Below are positions 48,037 to 57,687 of a stretch of DNA of 64,000 bases, one piece after another. Position numbers and translations under genes: made by a program. Source of the DNA: Candidatus Methylophosphatis haderslevensis (GTDB taxonomy: Bacteria > Pseudomonadota > Gammaproteobacteria > Burkholderiales > Rhodocyclaceae); assembly GCA_016711925.1 (NCBI GenBank), contig JADJSA010000018.1:310001-374000 (forward strand), given 5' to 3'. The notes beneath the pieces were generated by a model. It ran no database searches and was not told the origin of the DNA. It was given only the letters and a program-made list of their open reading frames with translations. Each line of letters starts with the position of its first letter. The first letter of the stretch is position 1.

Positions 48037-49108
48037 TGCGGAATACCGTTTCCATCTTGTCGAGCATGGTTTCGAGGCCGAAGCCGTCCATGCAATGTGC
48101 CCGCGCCGCCGCGCCTAGCTGCTGGCGCAACGCCTCGCTTTCCAGCAGGCGGGTCAGCGCGGCGGAGAGTGGCGCGCCGTCCAGTACCGGCACCAGTAGC
48201 GCGGTGGCCCCGTCCTTCGCAATCTCGCCGATACTGCCGACGCTGGTCGTGACGCAAGGCAGGCCGCACAGCATTGCCTGCAGCAGCGCCTGCGGCACGC
48301 CCTCATTGGCATAGGAGGGCAGTGCGAATGCGTCCATCGCGTGCAGCCAGGGCCGCACGTCCTGCTGGTTGCCGGCAAAGCGAACCCGCGAAGTCAGGCC
48401 TAGCGCGGCGACTTGCGCCGCGAGCGCCTCACGCTGCGGCCCGTCACCGACGATCAGCAGCATGGCCCGATGATCGGCGAGCGATGCGAATGCGTCGATG
48501 AGGTAGCGATGCCCTTTCCAACTGCGCAGCGTCGCTACGATGCCGACCACAGGCGCGTCCTTCGGCAGGTCCAGCATTGCCCGTGCTTCCCCCCGGTTGC
48601 CGGGTGCGAAGCGTTGTGTGTCGATGCCGGTCGGAATCGACGTGATGCTATCGGCCGGATAGCCGTTGTCGTCGATCAACGTCCTGCGCAGCGTTTCGCC
48701 GGTGGTGACGATGTGGCGCGTGGCACGCGTGTATAGCCAGCGAGTTGCGGCATTGCGCGGCGTGGGCGCCGAAATGTGGCGGGTACGCACGATGGGGGCC
48801 GCACCCGGCAGGGTCGCGGAAGCCAGCGCGACCAGCCAGCTATCGGTGGAACTGTGGGTGTTGACGACATCGCACGGAGTTTCCTGCAGCCAGCGTCGCA
48901 GGGCGAACACGCCGCCCGGCCTCTTGCGGCCGATCGGCAACGCGTGAACCGCGATCGCCCGTGAGCGCGCTTCGTCATGGATGCGCGCCTCGTCCGGACA
49001 AACGAGCGTGATGCGATGGCCGCGCCCGATCATGCCTTCGGCTTCCGCAAGTATGCGCAGTTCCTGCCCGCCCCAGCCGCACGAGGCTTCGCTGTGCACG
49101 ATGTGCAT
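48008..49108 (-). CDS. Glycosyltransferase family 4 protein (1)
   Basis: A 366-aa retaining glycosyltransferase of the GT-B fold. It starts MHIVHSEASCGWGGQELRILAEAEGM, contains IPTGIDTQRFAPGNR and VGIVATLRSWKGHRYLIDAFA, and has the C-terminal donor-binding EX7E region FALPSYANEGVPQALLQAMLCGLP. It lies 1 bp after msbA. A sugar-adding step in lipopolysaccharide core or O-antigen assembly is inferred from the cluster. Confidence 0.88.
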   Translation of the reverse strand: MHIVHSEASCGWGGQELRILAEAEGMIGRGHRITLVCPDEARIHDEARSRAIAVHALPIGRKRPGGVFALRRWLQETPCDVVNTHSSTDSWLVALASATLPGAAPIVRTRHISAPTPRNAATRWLYTRATRHIVTTGETLRRTLIDDNGYPADSITSIPTGIDTQRFAPGNRGEARAMLDLPKDAPVVGIVATLRSWKGHRYLIDAFASLADHRAMLLIVGDGPQREALAAQVAALGLTSRVRFAGNQQDVRPWLHAMDAFALPSYANEGVPQALLQAMLCGLPCVTTSVGSIGEIAKDGATALLVPVLDGAPLSAALTRLLESEALRQQLGAAARAHCMDGFGLETMLDKMETVFRNVVAAARTH

Positions 49109-49109
49109 G

Positions 49110-50882
49110 TCAGGCGCCGTCCTCGCTGTCCGCCCGATCCTGGGCGTACTGGATGCGGTGCAGATGGGCGTAGATTCCTCCGGCGGCAAGCAGGTCCGCG
49201 TGCTTGCCGATCTCGACGATGCGGCCCTTGTCGAGCACCACGATGCGGTCGGCGCGTTCGATCGTCGATAGCCGGTGCGCGATCACCAGCGTAGTGCGAT
49301 TCTCCATCAGCGCGTCGAGCGCGGCCTGCACATGACGCTCGGATTCAGAGTCGAGCGCCGAGGTGGCCTCGTCGAGAATCAGCACCGGCGCATCCTTGAG
49401 GATTGCGCGAGCGATGGCCAGGCGCTGCCGCTGGCCGCCCGACAGGCGCACGCCATTTTCGCCGATCAGGGTGTTGAAGCCCTGCGGCATGTCGCGGATG
49501 AACTCAAGCGCATGGGCGGCGACCGTGGCCGCTTCGATCTCTGCCATGCCGGCGTCGCGCTTGCTGCCGTAGGCGATGTTGGCGGCCACCGTGTCGTTGA
49601 ACAGCACAACGTCCTGGCTTACCAGCGCGATGTTGTTGCGCAGGCTGGCGAGCTTGAGGTTCTCGATGTCATGGCCGTCGAGCAGTATGCGGCCCGACTG
49701 GAGGTGGTAGAACCGCGGCAGCAGGTTCGCCAACGTCGTTTTCCCTGATCCGGACGATCCCACCAGCGCGACCGTTTCGCCCGGTGCGATCGACAGATTG
49801 ATGCGGGTGAGCACGACCCTGTCGTGCGCCGGGTAGCTGAACGTCACATTGTCGAAATCGATGCGTCCAAGCGCGCGCGCGATCTCCACCGTGCCTCGGT
49901 CGTCTTCCGATTGCTCGTCGACCAGATCGAATACGCTCTCGGCCGCGGCGAGTCCGCGCTGCAGCGATGCATTGACCTCGGTCAGCCGCTTGAGCGGCGC
50001 GGTCAGCATCAGCATGGCAGTGATGAACGAAACGAAGCCGCCGACCGTGGTGCGATCCGTCACCGATTCATGCAGCGCGAAGGCGATGACGATAGACAGC
50101 GCGGCCGAGGTGAAGAGCTGTACCGAAGGTGGCACCGCCGAGGCGGCAACCACATGGCGCATGTTGGCGCGGCGCTGGGCGCGCGCCGCCTTCTCGAACC
50201 GTGTCTCCTCGTAGGCCTGGCCGCCGAAGATCTTCACCACCTTCTGCGCCTCGATGCCCTCTTGCAGCGTATGCGAGATGTTGCCCATCGCCTGCTGCGC
50301 CGAGCGGCTGGCGGCTCGTATGCGCGCCGAGAACAGGCGGGTTACGAATGCCACGCAGGGAATCATCACCAGCGTGATAAGAGTCAGGCGCCAGTTGAGA
50401 TAGAGCAACCAGCCGAGCATGCCCGCCACCACCAGCGAATCCTTGACGATGGTCGTTACCACCGAGGTAGCCGCGGAGGTGACACCGGTCACGTCGTAAG
50501 CCACCTTGGAGACCAGCACGCCGGACGAATGGTTGTCGAAGTAGGTGGTCGGCAGAGTGACCAGGCGGCGGAACATCGCGCGCCGCAGATCCAGCACCAG
50601 TTCGTTGCCCAACCAGCCGAAACCGTAGTCGGCGACGAACCCGACCGCGCCTCGCACCACGAACAGCCCGACGATCAGCGCCGGATAAAACCACAATGCA
50701 TGGGCATCCTTGTTGCCGAAACCGTTGTCGAGCAATTCCTTCATCAAGGCAGGCAGCACCGGTTCGGCGGCGCCGGCAAGCCCCATGCAGATGACCGACA
50801 GCAGAAATACGCGCCAATGCGGACGCACGTAGCCGAGCAGGCGGAAGTAGATTTGTCGGCTCGATGCGCCGGGGGTGGGCAT
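49110..50882 (-). CDS. msbA: Lipid A export ATP-binding/permease protein MsbA
   Basis: A homodimeric ABC flippase that moves lipid A-core to the outer face of the inner membrane. The 590-aa product has six membrane helices (about 20-310), then an ATPase domain with Walker A GSSGSGKTTL, signature LSGGQRQR, Walker B VLILDEATSALD and the H-loop His in VIAHRLS. The start at 50882 (MPTPGASSRQIYFRLLGYV) gives the normal length; the frame continues upstream but there the residues are not typical. The ribosome-binding site is weak. Confidence 0.93.
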   Translation of the reverse strand: MPTPGASSRQIYFRLLGYVRPHWRVFLLSVICMGLAGAAEPVLPALMKELLDNGFGNKDAHALWFYPALIVGLFVVRGAVGFVADYGFGWLGNELVLDLRRAMFRRLVTLPTTYFDNHSSGVLVSKVAYDVTGVTSAATSVVTTIVKDSLVVAGMLGWLLYLNWRLTLITLVMIPCVAFVTRLFSARIRAASRSAQQAMGNISHTLQEGIEAQKVVKIFGGQAYEETRFEKAARAQRRANMRHVVAASAVPPSVQLFTSAALSIVIAFALHESVTDRTTVGGFVSFITAMLMLTAPLKRLTEVNASLQRGLAAAESVFDLVDEQSEDDRGTVEIARALGRIDFDNVTFSYPAHDRVVLTRINLSIAPGETVALVGSSGSGKTTLANLLPRFYHLQSGRILLDGHDIENLKLASLRNNIALVSQDVVLFNDTVAANIAYGSKRDAGMAEIEAATVAAHALEFIRDMPQGFNTLIGENGVRLSGGQRQRLAIARAILKDAPVLILDEATSALDSESERHVQAALDALMENRTTLVIAHRLSTIERADRIVVLDKGRIVEIGKHADLLAAGGIYAHLHRIQYAQDRADSEDGA

Positions 50883-50984
50883 TGCGTGGGCAGGACGGCT
50901 GGATGACAGGCGGCGATTATATCGGATGCCCCTGATCGAGCCCGCGCCGGCGGCTTGCCCGAAGCCCGCGCGCACGCCAAGCGA

Positions 50985-51044
50985 TGCCCTGGAAGCCGCA
51001 TGGATACTGGCTCTCCGGGCACCTCTTCAGGCGCACGAGCGGGC
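50985..51044. repeat. Intergenic palindromic repeat, diverged copy G
   Basis: GCCCTGGAAGCCGCATGGATAC is followed by a tail with CTCTCCGGGC and TTCAGGCGCAC. The left arm matches the family, the right arm is degraded. It lies between msbA and a glycosyltransferase gene. Confidence 0.45.
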
Positions 51045-51046
51045 TG

Positions 51047-52171
51047 TCAGGCCAGCAACGAGCGATAGAGGTGGATCAATTGCCCGGCCATCGCCTGCTG
51101 CGACAGCGGCAGTGCGGCGGCGCGTGCCGCCGGACGCATGGTCGCGGCGGCACCCGGCGCCGACAGCATGTCCAGCGCGCGGGTGAGCGCCGCGATGTCC
51201 AGGGCGTCGCAGACGAAACCGCTGCGTCCCGGCTCGACCAGCTCGCTCGCGCCGCAAGTCTTGGAGACGACGACCGGCATTCCGCAGGCCAGCGCCTCGA
51301 GCGCCGCGTTGGGAAACGGGTCGTAGAGCGTCGGCAGCGCGAAGGCATCGGCGGCACCGTAGAAGGGCCTGACATCCTGCTGCGGGCCGAAGAAGCGGAT
51401 GCGATTGCCGAGGCCTTTGCGCTCGGCGTAAGCCTGGTAGCGGGCGCTGTGTTTGTCCTTGCCGACGATCCACAACCGCGCCCGCGTTTCGGCCATCGCG
51501 GCGGCCGCGTCGATCAGCGAGCGCACGCCCTTGCGCTCGAAGCCGGAACCCACGTAAAGGATCACTGGAACGTCATCGTCCACGCCCAGTTCGCCGCGCA
51601 GCAGCGAACGATGCGCCTCGCGCAGCGCGGGCGAGTAGGCGTCGAGGTCGATGCCGTTGTGGATGACAAATAGTTTGGCTGGGTCGACTCCGAAGCGGCG
51701 GGCGATATCGTCGTGAACCATGTGCGAATTGCAGATCACCGCTTTCAGGCGCGGATCGGCGAACATCGCGGCCTCGGCGGCCAGCGTGTAGCGATGCCAG
51801 GGCGACAGCGCCTGCCCGAGGCGAACCATGGCGCCGCCGGCGCGCGCGCGCAATTCCAGCCAGGTGGCATGGACGCCGTCGCCGGCGCGATAGATGTCGC
51901 AGCCGGCGATCCGCTCGTGGCTCTGCACCAGATCGAAGCGCTGTCGGCCGGTCAGTTTCTGCACGCAGCGGGCAAATCCGGCGTCGCGCCAGGTACGGCC
52001 GAGGTAAAACGGATCGCAGCGCACGACGGTGTGGGTCGGTGCGCCGCGCCATTTGCGGGCGACGATCGTCAGCGCCAGATCGTCGTTGCCGAGCGCTGCG
52101 ACCGCGCGTTCGACAAAGCGCTCGGCGCCGCCGAACGGCGTGTAGCTCTGGCGCACGATCGCCAGCCTCAT
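51047..52171 (-). CDS. Glycosyltransferase family 4 protein, WaaG-like (2)
   Basis: A 374-aa GT4 enzyme resembling the core glucosyltransferase WaaG. It starts MRLAIVRQSYTPFGGAERFVERAV, has VICNSHMVHDDIARRFGVDP, VIHNGIDLDAYSP, VILYVGSGFERKGVRSLIDA and the EX7E motif LYDPFPNAALEALACGMPVVVS. The ATGA overlap with the heptosyltransferase stop couples the two. It likely adds the first hexose of the outer core. Confidence 0.88.
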   Translation of the reverse strand: MRLAIVRQSYTPFGGAERFVERAVAALGNDDLALTIVARKWRGAPTHTVVRCDPFYLGRTWRDAGFARCVQKLTGRQRFDLVQSHERIAGCDIYRAGDGVHATWLELRARAGGAMVRLGQALSPWHRYTLAAEAAMFADPRLKAVICNSHMVHDDIARRFGVDPAKLFVIHNGIDLDAYSPALREAHRSLLRGELGVDDDVPVILYVGSGFERKGVRSLIDAAAAMAETRARLWIVGKDKHSARYQAYAERKGLGNRIRFFGPQQDVRPFYGAADAFALPTLYDPFPNAALEALACGMPVVVSKTCGASELVEPGRSGFVCDALDIAALTRALDMLSAPGAAATMRPAARAAALPLSQQAMAGQLIHLYRSLLA

Positions 52172-53253
52172 GTCGAGGCGAGCAGTTCGCGCGCGGCTTG
52201 CAGAACGCGCTCTACCGGCAGCGTGGTCAGGCATTCGCTGATCTTGCCGCCGCCGCAGCCGTCCAACCCGCAGGGGCGGCAGGCATGGCGGGCGCTGGTG
52301 ATCACGCGGTGCTCGACGCACCACGGACCCCAGTCGATGTCCGAACTCGGGCCGAACAGAGCCACCAGCGGCGTGCCGACCGCCGCGGCGATATGCATCG
52401 GTGCCGAGTCCACGCCGACAAACAGGCGCGCCTGCGCGGTCAGCGCGGCGAGTTCCTTGAGCGATAGCTGACCGGCCAGGTTGACCGATGGCGACCGGCT
52501 TGCAGCGACGATACCGGCGACCATGTTCTGCTCGCGCGGGTCGGGCGCGGCGGTCAGCACCACCGGCCAACCGTCGGCCCGCAGTGCATCGAGCAGCGCT
52601 GCGTTGCGCTCGACCGGCCAGCACTTGAACAGCCAGCGCGAGGCCGCATGTAGTTGAATGAAGCCGCGCGGCGGCAGCCGGTACTGAGCGAGCAGGTCGC
52701 TCACGCGGCGAAGCGCGTCTTCGCCCGCGACCAGCGTCAGCGCGCGTTCGTCCTCTTTCGGCTGGATGCCGATGCGCCGCAGCGCGTCGAGATTGCGCTC
52801 TACCGTGTGCCGGCCGATGCGATTGACCTGTGCATATCGATGGGTGAAGCTGCGGCGCCACCACTGGCGCTCGTTGTTGCGCTTCGGCCCGACTGCATGA
52901 CGGGCGCCGAGCAGGCGTGCCAGCCACGCGCCGCGCGGGTGATCGGTCAGATGCACGATCAGGTCGTAGCGGCGCGCGCGCAGCGCCGAGAACAAACGCC
53001 ATTCGGCGCCGGCCTGGGCGAGCGCGCCGGCGCGCTTCCAGTTGCGGTCGATGGTATGCAGTTGCGCCAGCGCCGGATGCAGGCTGAGCATCGGCGCGGT
53101 ATCGGCATAGACCAGCGCGTCGATCTCGGCGTGCGGCGCATGATTCTTGAGTACCGACAGCAGCGGCGAGGCGAGCAGAACGTCGCCATGGTGGCGCAGC
53201 TTGACCACCAGCGCCCGGCGCACCCCGTCGAGTGGAACGGCATCCTCAGTCAT
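52168..53253 (-). CDS. waaQ: Lipopolysaccharide heptosyltransferase III-like (WaaQ)
   Basis: A 361-aa GT9 enzyme. It has VRRALVVKLRHHGDVLLASPLLSVLKNH, FIQLHAASRWLFKCWPVERNAALLDALRADGWPVVLTAAPDPREQ and LFVGVDSAPMHIAAAVGTPLVALFGPS, the close pattern of the heptosyltransferase III group. It is the first gene of the minus-strand cluster and 36 bp from the neighbouring phosphatase gene. ATG 53253 is chosen; a GTG four codons upstream is possible. Confidence 0.87.
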   Translation of the reverse strand: MTEDAVPLDGVRRALVVKLRHHGDVLLASPLLSVLKNHAPHAEIDALVYADTAPMLSLHPALAQLHTIDRNWKRAGALAQAGAEWRLFSALRARRYDLIVHLTDHPRGAWLARLLGARHAVGPKRNNERQWWRRSFTHRYAQVNRIGRHTVERNLDALRRIGIQPKEDERALTLVAGEDALRRVSDLLAQYRLPPRGFIQLHAASRWLFKCWPVERNAALLDALRADGWPVVLTAAPDPREQNMVAGIVAASRSPSVNLAGQLSLKELAALTAQARLFVGVDSAPMHIAAAVGTPLVALFGPSSDIDWGPWCVEHRVITSARHACRPCGLDGCGGGKISECLTTLPVERVLQAARELLAST

Positions 53254-53289
53254 GGCGCGCACCATAGCAAAGAATGCGGCGGGCGAACA

Positions 53290-53871
53290 TCAGCGATCGC
53301 GCCAGACGATGCTCGCCTTACCGTCCACGATGTCGATGCGCGTGGCGCGGCCGAAGTCGAATGAGAGGCCAAGCCAATCGCTGCGCGGCACGCCGGCAAG
53401 CTGGCCGGCGATCACCCGCAGCGGCCCGCCGTGGGCGACGATGACCAGCCCCGCATGTTCGCGCAAACCGAGATCCTGCAAGGCATCCAGAACCCGGCTC
53501 GCCATTTCCGCGGCGGTTTCCCCGCCGGGCGGGCGGAAACCGAAGGGGTCGGCGGCCCACGCGTCGATCGCACTGCGTGGCAGCCGGTCGAAGCTTTGCA
53601 TCTCCCAGTCGCCGAAATCCATCTCGCGCAGGCGTTCGTCCACTTGCGGCGTCGGGCCGAGCAGTTGCGCAAGTTGCAGGCAACGTGTTGCCGGACTGCT
53701 GGCCAGCGTGTAGCGCGCGGGCAGCAATTCGTGCAACCGGTCGGCGGCGCTGCGCGGGTCGTGCGCGAGGGCGAGATCGGTTGCGCCGTAGCAGGTTCCG
53801 GCCGGGGCGACCGTGCGTGGGTGGCGAATCAGATGGAGTTCGATAAATCCTCCGCCTCCGTCATCAACCAC
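53290..53871 (-). CDS. cobC: Histidine phosphatase family protein, likely alpha-ribazole phosphatase
   Basis: Removes the 5'-phosphate of alpha-ribazole phosphate in nucleotide-loop assembly, by a phospho-histidine mechanism. It has the RHP box LHLIRHPRTV (the usual third residue is Gly), SSPATRC and VAHGGPLRVI with the second His. The start is uncertain: no ATG is in frame at the right place, and GTG 53871 is chosen, giving 193 aa and about 40 bp of overlap with the end of cobS. The cobS-cobT context supports CobC, though other histidine phosphatases look similar. Confidence 0.8.
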   Translation of the reverse strand: MVDDGGGGFIELHLIRHPRTVAPAGTCYGATDLALAHDPRSAADRLHELLPARYTLASSPATRCLQLAQLLGPTPQVDERLREMDFGDWEMQSFDRLPRSAIDAWAADPFGFRPPGGETAAEMASRVLDALQDLGLREHAGLVIVAHGGPLRVIAGQLAGVPRSDWLGLSFDFGRATRIDIVDGKASIVWRDR

Positions 53872-54629
53872 GAGAAGTTCAGCGCGAGGTACACGGCCAG
53901 TTCCGCAAGTTGCTGGGTGGCGCCGAGGCAATCGCCGGTGTAGCCGCCGATGCGCCGGCGGAAGTAGCGCGCGGCCCAGAGCGTGACCATCACCACCATC
54001 ACCACCACGCCGATCGCTTCGAGGCCGGTCAGCAACAGCAGCGGGGCGCAGCCGAGCAGCCCGGCGCAGGCCAGTTCGCCTGCCGAAAGCCGGTGCGCCA
54101 GCGGCTTGGCGCGGGCGATCTCGTCAGGTTGATCTTCGCGCGCGTAGTCGAGCGCGTAGATCAGCGTGGTTGAGGCAAAACGCGACAGCGGATGCGCCGC
54201 CAGCAGCGCGATCGGCACCAGTTCTTCGCCCATCTCGAGCAGCGCGAGGAACTTTGCGATCAGCATCAGGACCACTCCGATGGCGCCGTAGGCGCCGATG
54301 CGCGAGTCCTTCATGATCGACAAAATCTGCGCGCGTTCCCAGCCGCCGCCGAAGCCGTCGCAGACATCGCCGAAGCCGTCCTCGTGGAACGCGCCGGTGA
54401 AGCGTATCGTCGCCGCCATCGAGAGCAGGATTGCCAGCGAGACAGGCAGCGCCAGGCCGGCAACCAGGAATACCGCCGCACCGACCAATGCGACCAGCCA
54501 GCCGACCAGCGGAAAATAGCGCGCCGAATGGTTGAGCAACTCGGTCGAATGCCCGACCCAGCGCGGCACCGGCATGCGCGTGAAGAAGCGCAACGCGTTG
54601 AAGAACAGTTCAATCTCGCGCCGGATCAT
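53829..54629 (-). CDS. cobS: Adenosylcobinamide-GDP ribazoletransferase
   Basis: Joins adenosylcobinamide-GDP and alpha-ribazole (phosphate) to give adenosylcobalamin (phosphate), in the inner membrane. The 266-aa product has about six hydrophobic segments and the signatures FHEDGFGDVCDGFGGGW, MKDSRIGAYGAIG and GGYTGDCLGATQQLAE, all family-typical. The start at 54629 overlaps the end of cobT by 4 bp. It is followed by cobC. Confidence 0.94.
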   Translation of the reverse strand: MIRREIELFFNALRFFTRMPVPRWVGHSTELLNHSARYFPLVGWLVALVGAAVFLVAGLALPVSLAILLSMAATIRFTGAFHEDGFGDVCDGFGGGWERAQILSIMKDSRIGAYGAIGVVLMLIAKFLALLEMGEELVPIALLAAHPLSRFASTTLIYALDYAREDQPDEIARAKPLAHRLSAGELACAGLLGCAPLLLLTGLEAIGVVVMVVMVTLWAARYFRRRIGGYTGDCLGATQQLAELAVYLALNFSWLMTEAEDLSNSI

Positions 54630-55684
54630 GGCGCGTCGCGGGTCGCGACGCCCGCCTGTTCGAAGCTCGCCATGTCGTTGAGCATGGCCACTGCAGCGCG
54701 AAGCAGCGGCCAGGCCAGCGCGGCGCCGGTGCCTTCGCCCAGCCGCAAGCCGAGATCGAGCAGCGGACGGGCTTGCAGATGGTCGAGCTGCACGGCATGG
54801 CCACTTTCCTGCGAGCGGTGCGAGAACACGCAGTACGGCAGCATGGCTGGCGCCATCGCATGCGCCACCAATAGCGCGGCAGTGACGATGAAACCGTCGA
54901 TCAGCAATACCATGCGCAACTGCGCCGCCGCCAGCATGGCGCCCGCCAGCATCGCGATCTCGAAACCGCCGAACTGGGCGAGCAGCGCCGCCGCGTCGCG
55001 AGCGCCGCGGTAATCGGCCGCCAGGCGGTGCAACGTCGCCCGCTTGCGTGCCAATCCGGCATCGTCGAGTCCGGTACCGCGCCCAACGCAGTCGTCGAGC
55101 GGCGCGCCGCAGATGAAATGCGTGAGCAAGGCGGCCGATGCCGTGTTGCCGATGCCCATTTCGCCGAACCCGATCGCATTGCAGCCTTTGCCGTGCAGCA
55201 GGCGCACCACTGCTGCACCGTTGTCGATGGCTTGGGCGCATTGGATCGCGCTCATCGCCGGTCCGTCGAACCAGCTTGCCGTGCCAGGGGCGAGCTTGGC
55301 GTCGAACAACTCCTGGCGCGTGCCGAAGTCATGCGCGACGCCGGCATCGGCAATCGTCAGACTCATTCCGGATGCGCGAGCCAGCACGTTGATCGCCGCC
55401 CCGCCGGCAAGAAAGTTCTCCACCATCTGCCAGGTCACTGCCTGCGGAAAGGCCGAGAGCCCGCGGCCGCGCGGATCGGCCAGCGCGCCGTGGTCGCCGG
55501 CGCACACCAGCACATGCGGATGTGCCAGCATCGGCGACAGGCTGCCCTGGATCAGGCCGATCTGCAGCGCCAGTTGTTCGAGCCGGCCGAGGCTGCCCGG
55601 CGGCTTGGTCTTGCCGTCCAGCTTGGCCTGCAGTTGTGCGGCGAGGCGTGGGTCGGGCGCTTCCACATTCAATGCGATATTCAT
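54626..55684 (-). CDS. cobT: Nicotinate-nucleotide-dimethylbenzimidazole phosphoribosyltransferase
   Basis: Makes alpha-ribazole-5'-phosphate from the lower-ligand base and NaMN. The 352-aa product has KTKPPGSLGRLEQLALQIG near the start, VCAGDHGALADPRG, FGEMGIGNTASAALLTH and a Glu in the C-terminal half where the catalytic base should be (HRSQESGHAVQLD is nearby). The ATG at 55684 is used; a TTG six codons earlier is possible. It is divergent from btuC with about 90 bp between and no riboswitch there. Confidence 0.94.
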   Translation of the reverse strand: MNIALNVEAPDPRLAAQLQAKLDGKTKPPGSLGRLEQLALQIGLIQGSLSPMLAHPHVLVCAGDHGALADPRGRGLSAFPQAVTWQMVENFLAGGAAINVLARASGMSLTIADAGVAHDFGTRQELFDAKLAPGTASWFDGPAMSAIQCAQAIDNGAAVVRLLHGKGCNAIGFGEMGIGNTASAALLTHFICGAPLDDCVGRGTGLDDAGLARKRATLHRLAADYRGARDAAALLAQFGGFEIAMLAGAMLAAAQLRMVLLIDGFIVTAALLVAHAMAPAMLPYCVFSHRSQESGHAVQLDHLQARPLLDLGLRLGEGTGAALAWPLLRAAVAMLNDMASFEQAGVATRDAP

Positions 55685-55774
55685 GACAATGGCTCGATTC
55701 AAGGTTGAGATTCTCTCACGCCGGGTGCGGCGCGACCGCTAGAATGCAGGGTTTTCGCTTCCGGAACATCACTC

Positions 55775-56731
55775 TTGCGCGCTGCCTACGTGTTTGCCCT
55801 GCTGATCGCCGCCGCCGGCCTGTCGCTGCTCGTCGGGCTTGGCGTCGGATCAACCGCGCAGCCATTCTGGCCGGCGCTGAGCGGTGCCGATGCGGCCGCA
55901 CACGAGGTGCTGTTTTCACTGCGCCTGCCGCGCGCGCTGGCGGCGTTCGGCGTCGGTGCACTGCTCGCCCTTGCCGGCGCGCTGATGCAGGCGCTGCTGC
56001 GCAACCCGCTCGCCGACCCGTATGTGCTCGGCGTATCCGGCGGTGCGGCGACCCTGGCGCTGTGCGCCATGCTGGTCGGGCTGCCGGTTGCCGGCGTGCA
56101 GGCCGCGGCGTTCGCAGGCGCACTGGGTTCGACGTTGCTGGTATTCGCTCTGGCGCACTCGCGACACGATCTGGCGCCCTCGCGCCTGCTGCTCACCGGC
56201 GTGGTGCTGGCCTCGGGCTGGGGCGCGGCGGTCAGCCTGATTCTGTCGCTGGCACCCGAAGCGCGTTTGCGCGGCATGGTGTTCTGGCTGCTGGGCGACT
56301 TTGCGGGCAGCGAAACGCCGTGGCCGGCGCTGGCCGCCGCCGTGTTGATTCTCGCGGCCTGCCTGTTCGAGGCGCGGGCGCTGAACCTGCTCGCTCGCGG
56401 CGAACTGCGCGCGGCATCGCTCGGTGTCGACGTGCCGCGGCTGCGCTGGAAAATCTATCTGGTCGCGTCGGCCGCCGCTGCGGTGGCGGTGACCACGGCC
56501 GGCAGCGTCGGATTCGTCGGTCTGGTCACCCCGCACTTGTTGCGCCTGAGCGGGCTGCGCGACTATCGGCTGCTGCTGCCGGCTTCGGTGCTCTCTGGTG
56601 GCACGCTGCTGACGGTCGCCGACGCCGTTGCGCGCAGCGTGATCGCCCCGCAGCAACTGCCGGTGGGCGTGATAACCGCGCTGATCGGCGTTCCCCTGTT
56701 CCTCTTTCTGCTGCGGCGGGAATCGGCATGA
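55775..56731 (+). CDS. btuC: Vitamin B12 ABC transporter permease BtuC
   Basis: The membrane subunit of the BtuCD importer. It is 318 aa with about ten helices and the FecCD-family motifs SLRLPRALAAFGVGALLALAGALMQALLRNPLADPYVLGVSGGA, GFVGLVTPHLLRLSGLRDYRLLLP and GVITALIGVPLFLFLL. The start appears to be TTG 55775 (MRAAYVF); no better start lies nearby. It overlaps btuD by 4 bp. A role for B12, rather than iron-siderophore, is inferred from the divergent cob genes. Confidence 0.87.
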   Translation: MRAAYVFALLIAAAGLSLLVGLGVGSTAQPFWPALSGADAAAHEVLFSLRLPRALAAFGVGALLALAGALMQALLRNPLADPYVLGVSGGAATLALCAMLVGLPVAGVQAAAFAGALGSTLLVFALAHSRHDLAPSRLLLTGVVLASGWGAAVSLILSLAPEARLRGMVFWLLGDFAGSETPWPALAAAVLILAACLFEARALNLLARGELRAASLGVDVPRLRWKIYLVASAAAAVAVTTAGSVGFVGLVTPHLLRLSGLRDYRLLLPASVLSGGTLLTVADAVARSVIAPQQLPVGVITALIGVPLFLFLLRRESA

Positions 56732-57501
56732 GCACGCCGCTATGCGACGTCCGGGGGCTACATATCGTGGTCGGCGGTACCGCGATATGCCAATCGCTCG
56801 ACTTGACCGTTCGCGCGGGGGAATGCTGGGCGATACTCGGCATGAATGGCGTCGGCAAGACGACGCTGCTGCACACGCTTGCCGGACTGCGCGCGGCCGA
56901 GTCCGGCGACATCCGGGTGGGTGGCTCACGCTTGGCCGAATTGTCGCGACGGGAGATCGCCAAGCGTCTCGCGCTGATGCCGCAATTGGTCGAGGACGCC
57001 TTTCCGGCAACCGTGTTCGAGGAGACCCTGGCCGGCCGCAATCCCCACCTTTCGCCGTGGGCATGGGAGTCAACCGAAGATGAGGCGATCGCCCGGACCG
57101 CGCTGGCCGAGGTGGGCCTGACGGCACTCGAATCGCGCCTGACCACAACGCTGTCCGGCGGCGAGCGCCGGCGGGTGCAGCTCGCGGCGCTGCTGGTGCA
57201 GGACGCACCGCTGATGCTGCTCGACGAACCGGTGAATCACCTGGACCTGCATCGGCAGGTCATGCTGCTGGAACTGGTGAAACAGAAGGTTGCCGGCAAC
57301 CCGCGCGCGGCCATCATGAGCCTGCACGACGTGAACCTCGCGTCGCGTTTCTGCGACCACGTGCTGCTGATGTTCGGCACCGGCGAGTGCGCATCCGGAA
57401 CCGCCGCCGACATGCTTACCGAAAACATGCTCTCGCGCGTCTACTGCCACAGCCTGCGTGTGTTCGAGGTCGACGGCCGGCGCTACTTCGTCGCCGCCTG
57501 A
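56728..57501 (+). CDS. btuD: Vitamin B12 ABC transporter ATP-binding protein BtuD
   Basis: The ATPase subunit that drives BtuC. The 257-aa product has Walker A GMNGVGKTTLL, a Q-loop in LALMPQLVED, signature LSGGERRRVQLAALL, Walker B LMLLDEPVNHLD and an H-loop His in IMSLHDVNLA. ATG 56728 overlaps the btuC stop (ATGA). The only BtuF-like gene in the window is 24 kb away and lacks a signal peptide, so the periplasmic partner is not evident here. Confidence 0.88.
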   Translation: MSTPLCDVRGLHIVVGGTAICQSLDLTVRAGECWAILGMNGVGKTTLLHTLAGLRAAESGDIRVGGSRLAELSRREIAKRLALMPQLVEDAFPATVFEETLAGRNPHLSPWAWESTEDEAIARTALAEVGLTALESRLTTTLSGGERRRVQLAALLVQDAPLMLLDEPVNHLDLHRQVMLLELVKQKVAGNPRAAIMSLHDVNLASRFCDHVLLMFGTGECASGTAADMLTENMLSRVYCHSLRVFEVDGRRYFVAA

Positions 57502-57687
57502 GAGCGGGCCATCGAACCCGAGCGCGCCGCCATTCGTGCACCACCCCGATCGACCATCCGCAGCGGCACATTGGATGAGTGCTTCGCCGAAGCCGAACCG
57601 GAAGAATTGTTTCGTTGCGGTTCATTTGGGCAGACCTCTGGTCTCGTGCAAGACCGCCCTTTGGGCCAGGCCGATGAATTGCGCCGC

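Noticed and set aside
55684..55775. A cobalamin riboswitch between cobT and btuC
   Set aside because: Only about 90 bp, and none of the conserved riboswitch blocks is present.
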